15,408 nt of DNA from positions 1 to 15,408 of the forward strand of contig NZ_JAZGJQ010000016.1 in NCBI RefSeq assembly GCF_036408855.1. Reading direction: 5' to 3'. This document shows, piece by piece, positions 12,635 through 15,408 of the stretch. The notes below the pieces were generated by a model that was given only the letters and a program-made list of their open reading frames with translations, made no database searches and was not told the DNA's origin. Source of the stretch: Olsenella_K absiana (lineage in GTDB: Bacteria; Actinomycetota; Coriobacteriia; Coriobacteriales; Atopobiaceae). The stretch's first letter is position 1. Each line of letters begins with the position of its first letter. The translations under genes were made by a program, and so were the position numbers.

Positions 12635-13747
12635 AGCGAACTCCGGCAGGGTGCGCGGGTCCTTCTCCACCATGCCGCCGCCGAGGCAAGCGAGGCCGTC
12701 GTAGATGACGCAGCTCTGACCGGGCGCGACCGTGCGGACGGGCTCCGGGAAGCGAACCCGCAGGCGCAGGGGCTCGCCCGCGGCTGGGCCGACCTTCTCC
12801 ACCCTGGCCTCCCTGAGGGCGCCGGTATGGCGGACGCGCACCTGGTAGGTGCCGTCCTCGGGAGGCCTTCCGGCGACGAAGCGCACGTCCGAGAGGGTGA
12901 GCTCGGACGTCCACAGGCCGGGGCAGGCCTTGTCGGCCGTGACGTAGACGACGTTTTGCCCCACGTCCGTCGCCACCACATAGCGCGCCGGCCCGCCGCC
13001 GAGGTCCAAGCCCTTGCGCTGGCCCACGGTGAAGAGGAAAGCGCCCTCGTGGCGGCCGAGCACGCGGCCGGTCTCCCACTCCACGACGTCGCCCGCCCGT
13101 CGGCTCAGCACGTCGAGCAGGAAGGGCCTGATGCCGACCTCGCCGATGAAGCAGATGCCGTCGGAGTCCGGCTTGGACTCGATGCCCAGCCCGCGCTCGG
13201 CGCACATGCGGCGCACCTCGGCCTTGCTCGGGACGTCGCCCACCGGGAAGAGCGTGCGCGCGAGCGTCCTGCCGTCGACCCGCCAGAGGAAGTAGGTCTG
13301 GTCCTTGTGCTCGTCCGCCGCCCGCAGGAGCCCCGCGGGCGCGCCGGGCGCGGCGGGCGGGAGGGTGCGCGCGTAGTGGCCGGTCGCGACGAGGTCCGCC
13401 CCCTCGGCGAAGGCGCGCTCGGCGAAGGTGCCGAACTTGACCGTCTGGTTGCACATGACGTCGGGGTTGGGCGTCAGGCCGCGCGCATAGGAGTCGACGA
13501 GGTAGTCGACGACCGTCTCCTTGTACTCGCGCTCGCAGTCCCACACCTCGAGGTCGACGCCCAGCGTGACCGCCACGCGCTCCGCATCGGCGAGGTCGTC
13601 CGCCCAGGTGCACTTGAACCCGGGCAGGTCGCGCGACCAGTTGCGCATGTAGACGGCATGCACGTCATAGCCCCGCTCCACGAGCAGGGCCGCCGAGAGC
13701 GCCGAGTCCACGCCGCCGCTCATGCCGAGAAAGACGCTGGTGCCCAT
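12626..13747 (-). CDS. mnmA: tRNA-specific 2-thiouridylase
   Basis: 373 residues. It makes 2-thiouridine at wobble position 34 of Lys, Glu and Gln tRNAs, adenylating the base with ATP and adding sulfur from a persulfide. Seen: the PP-loop SGGVDS (10-15); 'PNPDVMCNQTVKFG' (93-106) with catalytic C99; 'ATGHYA'; 'DEHKDQTYFLW'; 'DSDGICFIG' with the persulfide-forming C199; and the C-terminal beta domains. The usual 'KDSTGICFIG' has Pro/Asp-Ser-Asp here, a minor change. The ATG at 13747 is four bases after the stop of the desulfurase gene, with AGGAGG in that gene's end, so the two are coupled and the sulfur donor is encoded next door. Confidence 0.95.
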   Translation of the reverse strand: MGTSVFLGMSGGVDSALSAALLVERGYDVHAVYMRNWSRDLPGFKCTWADDLADAERVAVTLGVDLEVWDCEREYKETVVDYLVDSYARGLTPNPDVMCNQTVKFGTFAERAFAEGADLVATGHYARTLPPAAPGAPAGLLRAADEHKDQTYFLWRVDGRTLARTLFPVGDVPSKAEVRRMCAERGLGIESKPDSDGICFIGEVGIRPFLLDVLSRRAGDVVEWETGRVLGRHEGAFLFTVGQRKGLDLGGGPARYVVATDVGQNVVYVTADKACPGLWTSELTLSDVRFVAGRPPEDGTYQVRVRHTGALREARVEKVGPAAGEPLRLRVRFPEPVRTVAPGQSCVIYDGLACLGGGMVEKDPRTLPEFARA

Positions 13748-13751
13748 GCGA

Positions 13752-15155
13752 TCACCCCTCCTGCGGCCGACCTGCGGGCGCCGCCTCCTGCGGGCGGATG
13801 CGCCCCGCGCCGAAGAGGCGCTCGGCCCCGCCGGCTGCCAGCTCGCACTCGTCCGCGCCGATCCGCGCGTACTCCGCGTGGGCCGCGCGCGCGATGCAGG
13901 CGCACGCGAGGTCCACGTCCTCCTCCGTCGTGGGGACGCCGAGGGACAGGCGCAGGCTCCCCTCGGAGGCCCAGCGCGGCAGGCCGATCGCGTCGAGGAC
14001 GTGCGAGACGCGCATGCGGCTCGCGGCGCAGGCCGAGCCGGTCCCCACCGAGACGCCCATGCGCTCGAGCGCGATCACGAGCCGCCTCGCCTCGATGCCG
14101 GGGAAGGAGACGTGCACGATGTTGGGAAGGCGCCTCTTGGGCTTCGTGGGACCCGAGAAGCGCGCCCACGGGAACTCGGCCGCAAGGTTGGTGCGAGCCC
14201 GCTGAGAGAGCCCCTGGAGGCGCCTGGACTCCGTGGCGTGCCGGGTCTGCGCGAGCTCGAGCGCCCGGGCGAAGCCGACCGCGCCGGCGACGTCCTCCGT
14301 GCCCGAGCGGACACCGCCCTCCTGGCCACCGCCGAGCACGAGCGGGCGAAGCTCGACGCCGTCGGCGGCCCAGAGGAGGCCGACCTGCTTGGGGCCGTAG
14401 ACCTTGGCCGCGGACAGGGTCATGAGGTCGACCCCGAGCGTGGAGACGTTCACGGAGAGGTGGCCTGCGGCCTGGGAGGCGTCGGTGTGCAGCCAGATGG
14501 GGCGGCCCTCCCCCGCCTCGAGCCTGCGGACGCGCTCCGCGGCGACGACGCGCGCGACCTCGCGCAGCGGCTGGACGGTGCCGATCTCGCCGTTCGCGAG
14601 GCCGATGGTCACGAGCTCGGTCTCGGGCGTGATGGCACGGGCGACGGCCGCGGGGTCCACGCGTCCGTCCGGCCCCACGCCGACGATCGCGTGCGGGCGC
14701 GCTTCGACGCAGGCGAGGACGCTCTCGTGCTCGATCGCGTCGGTGACCACGTGGGCGCCGGGCGAGGCGACCGAGACCGCGAGGTTGTTCGCCTCGGTCG
14801 CGCCCGCCGTGAGCGTCACGTTGTCGGGTCGGCCGCCGACGAGGTGCGCCAGGGTGGTTCGCGCCGCCTCGAGGTCCTCGCGCACGCCTCGGGCGAGCGC
14901 GTAGGGGGCGGAGGGGTTGTAGAAGCGCTCGGTGAGGTAGGGCAGCATGGCCTCGAGCACCTCGGGGGCGACGGGCGTCGCCGCGGCGTAGTCGAGGTAG
15001 ACGCCGCGCGCGGGGGCGGCGTCAGTCCGCTGCGTCGGGCTCTGCGCCGGACGCAGGTCGGGACGGGGCTGCGCCGCTCGCGGCCCCGCCGGACGCGACA
15101 TGGGCCGACGAGGCTCCTCTCCGCGCGCTGCTCGCGGCGACGTCTCTGGTCGCAT
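13752..15155 (-). CDS. Cysteine desulfurase (NifS/IscS class) with N-terminal extension
   Basis: 467 residues from the ATG at 15155. It removes sulfur from cysteine with pyridoxal phosphate and passes a persulfide to MnmA and to iron-sulfur assembly. Seen: 'VYLDYAAATPV' (52-62, the usual family start), 'TAGATEANN', H143, 'HTDASQA' (D225), PLP lysine K251 in 'SAAKVYGPKQVG', 'GGGQEGGVRSGTE', and catalytic C376 in 'GTGSACAASR'. The family is normally 380-400 residues; the first 50 here are an Arg/Pro/Ala-rich tail. GGGGAG lies nine bases before 15155; an ATG at 15101 is the alternative. The frame stays open to 15329, inside the IS repeat, but no start there is credible. The IS end lies 132 bases upstream. 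Confidence 0.92.
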   Translation of the reverse strand: MRPETSPRAARGEEPRRPMSRPAGPRAAQPRPDLRPAQSPTQRTDAAPARGVYLDYAAATPVAPEVLEAMLPYLTERFYNPSAPYALARGVREDLEAARTTLAHLVGGRPDNVTLTAGATEANNLAVSVASPGAHVVTDAIEHESVLACVEARPHAIVGVGPDGRVDPAAVARAITPETELVTIGLANGEIGTVQPLREVARVVAAERVRRLEAGEGRPIWLHTDASQAAGHLSVNVSTLGVDLMTLSAAKVYGPKQVGLLWAADGVELRPLVLGGGQEGGVRSGTEDVAGAVGFARALELAQTRHATESRRLQGLSQRARTNLAAEFPWARFSGPTKPKRRLPNIVHVSFPGIEARRLVIALERMGVSVGTGSACAASRMRVSHVLDAIGLPRWASEGSLRLSLGVPTTEEDVDLACACIARAAHAEYARIGADECELAAGGAERLFGAGRIRPQEAAPAGRPQEG

Positions 15156-15286
15156 CACCTCTCGCTCCCCTCCTGTCAGGTCGTTCCGGCCGCTGACGGG
15201 CTGTCTCAGCTGGTCCGCAGGCGGTCCCCATGTGCCCGGACCGTACCGGAACATGATAGGTGGTCGTCCCTCGGGCGACTGGCGCT
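15156..15286 (-). promoter_or_regulatory. Short upstream region of the desulfurase-mnmA operon, bounded by the IS end
   Basis: Only about 130 bases lie between the element end and the desulfurase start. On the minus strand TATCAT (complement of 15253-15258) is a five-of-six -10 match, without a good -35. Nothing like a regulator gene (for example an Rrf2 factor, often next to such genes) remains. The operon may use this promoter or one provided from the IS terminus. Confidence 0.3.
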
Positions 15287-15408
15287 CGTGAATTGAATTT
15301 CGAAAAGCAACACCGTTGCACCAAGTCATGCAGGGACGGCAGATGAAATTGGAGGCAGGACGGATTCCGCATCCGTCCTGCCTCCGTCTCCTCTAGCATC
15401 CCTTTTGC
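15287..15408 (+). mobile_element. Partial insertion sequence, right copy of the 122-bp repeat
   Basis: It is the inverted counterpart of 91-212 with one base different. By mirror position the transposase start would lie at about 15441, outside the window, reading rightward. The element end at about 15287-15289 faces the desulfurase gene. The window stops inside the repeat, so its total length and the family cannot be checked here. Confidence 0.8.
15351..15385 (+). other. 15-bp stem-loop in the IS leader, right copy
   Basis: GGAGGCAGGACGGAT (15351-15365) and ATCCGTCCTGCCTCC (15371-15385) pair perfectly across loop TCCGC. The left copy differs at one stem base but keeps pairing through a wobble, so the structure is preserved. 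A short run CCTTTT comes about 20 bases later. Confidence 0.7.

Noticed and set aside
12515..14425. 636-codon plus-strand frame opposite mnmA and the desulfurase
   Set aside because: It spans two clearly recognised minus-strand genes and has no domain signal; its composition is that of antisense GC-rich DNA.
15156..15329. Desulfurase start inside the IS repeat
   Set aside because: The frame is open there by chance; the peptide bears no family similarity and a ribosome site precedes 15155.
91..15408. Simple composite transposon carrying cargo genes
   Set aside because: The enclosed genes are mostly housekeeping with the same composition as a normal chromosome, and the outer IS ends are not visible; independent insertions are as likely.

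Overview
The window is strongly GC-rich, with nearly all third codon positions G or C, GTG starts and good Shine-Dalgarno sites. The gene content is a bacterial GlgA, a corrinoid methyl-transfer operon with a RACo-type activator, an ECF sigma with a DUF4179-like anti-sigma, and nifS-mnmA. This fits a high-GC anaerobic actinobacterium, most likely Coriobacteriia (Olsenella/Atopobium/Collinsella relatives). The assignment is inferred from composition and gene content, not from a marker gene. No rRNA, tRNA, CRISPR or phage genes were seen.

Ends. Bases 91-212 and 15287-15408 are a 122-bp inverted repeat with one mismatch. Left of the left copy, reading outward on the minus strand, is a ribosome site and 19 codons that look like an IS30-type transposase N-terminus. 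Each end of the window therefore seems to lie inside a copy of the same insertion sequence, the two copies pointing away from each other and enclosing about 15 kb of mostly housekeeping genes.

Layout. 379-1338 (-): membrane-anchored zinc-ribbon protein with a discoidin/NADase-type C-terminal domain; in frame after its TGA is an untranslatable-looking Cys/His/Gly-rich stretch. 1339-1583: divergent promoter region with a 14-bp palindrome. 1584-3575 (+): glycogen synthase with a roughly 180-residue basic, then Pro/Ala/Glu/Lys-rich N-terminal extension, ended by a textbook terminator. 3646-8909 (-): a five-gene operon, transcribed leftward: CobW-type GTPase, corrinoid protein, MtaA-like methyltransferase, RACo-like corrinoid activator and a short second MtaA/UroD-fold protein. 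No MtaB-, MttB- or MtrH-type methyltransferase is present, so the methyl donor and acceptor are unknown. 9162-10821 (+): ECF sigma factor and single-pass anti-sigma, whose genes overlap by an unusual 116 nt. 10874-10907: a 14-bp-arm dyad whose 6-base loop is exactly TATAAT, just before a protein tyrosine phosphatase gene (10955-11791) and yaaA (11799-12629). 12626-15155 (-): mnmA and a cysteine desulfurase, coupled and convergent with yaaA.

How it works together. The desulfurase supplies persulfide sulfur to MnmA for tRNA 2-thiouridine. The corrinoid operon forms a methyl relay (corrinoid carrier, zinc methyltransferase, reductive activator) with a metal-handling GTPase. The sigma/anti-sigma pair is a membrane signalling module. 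The most unusual points are the methyltransferase-less corrinoid operon with its zinc-ligand-poor paralogue, the TATAAT-loop dyad, the Cys-rich post-stop tail, the GlgA extension and the outward-facing IS ends.
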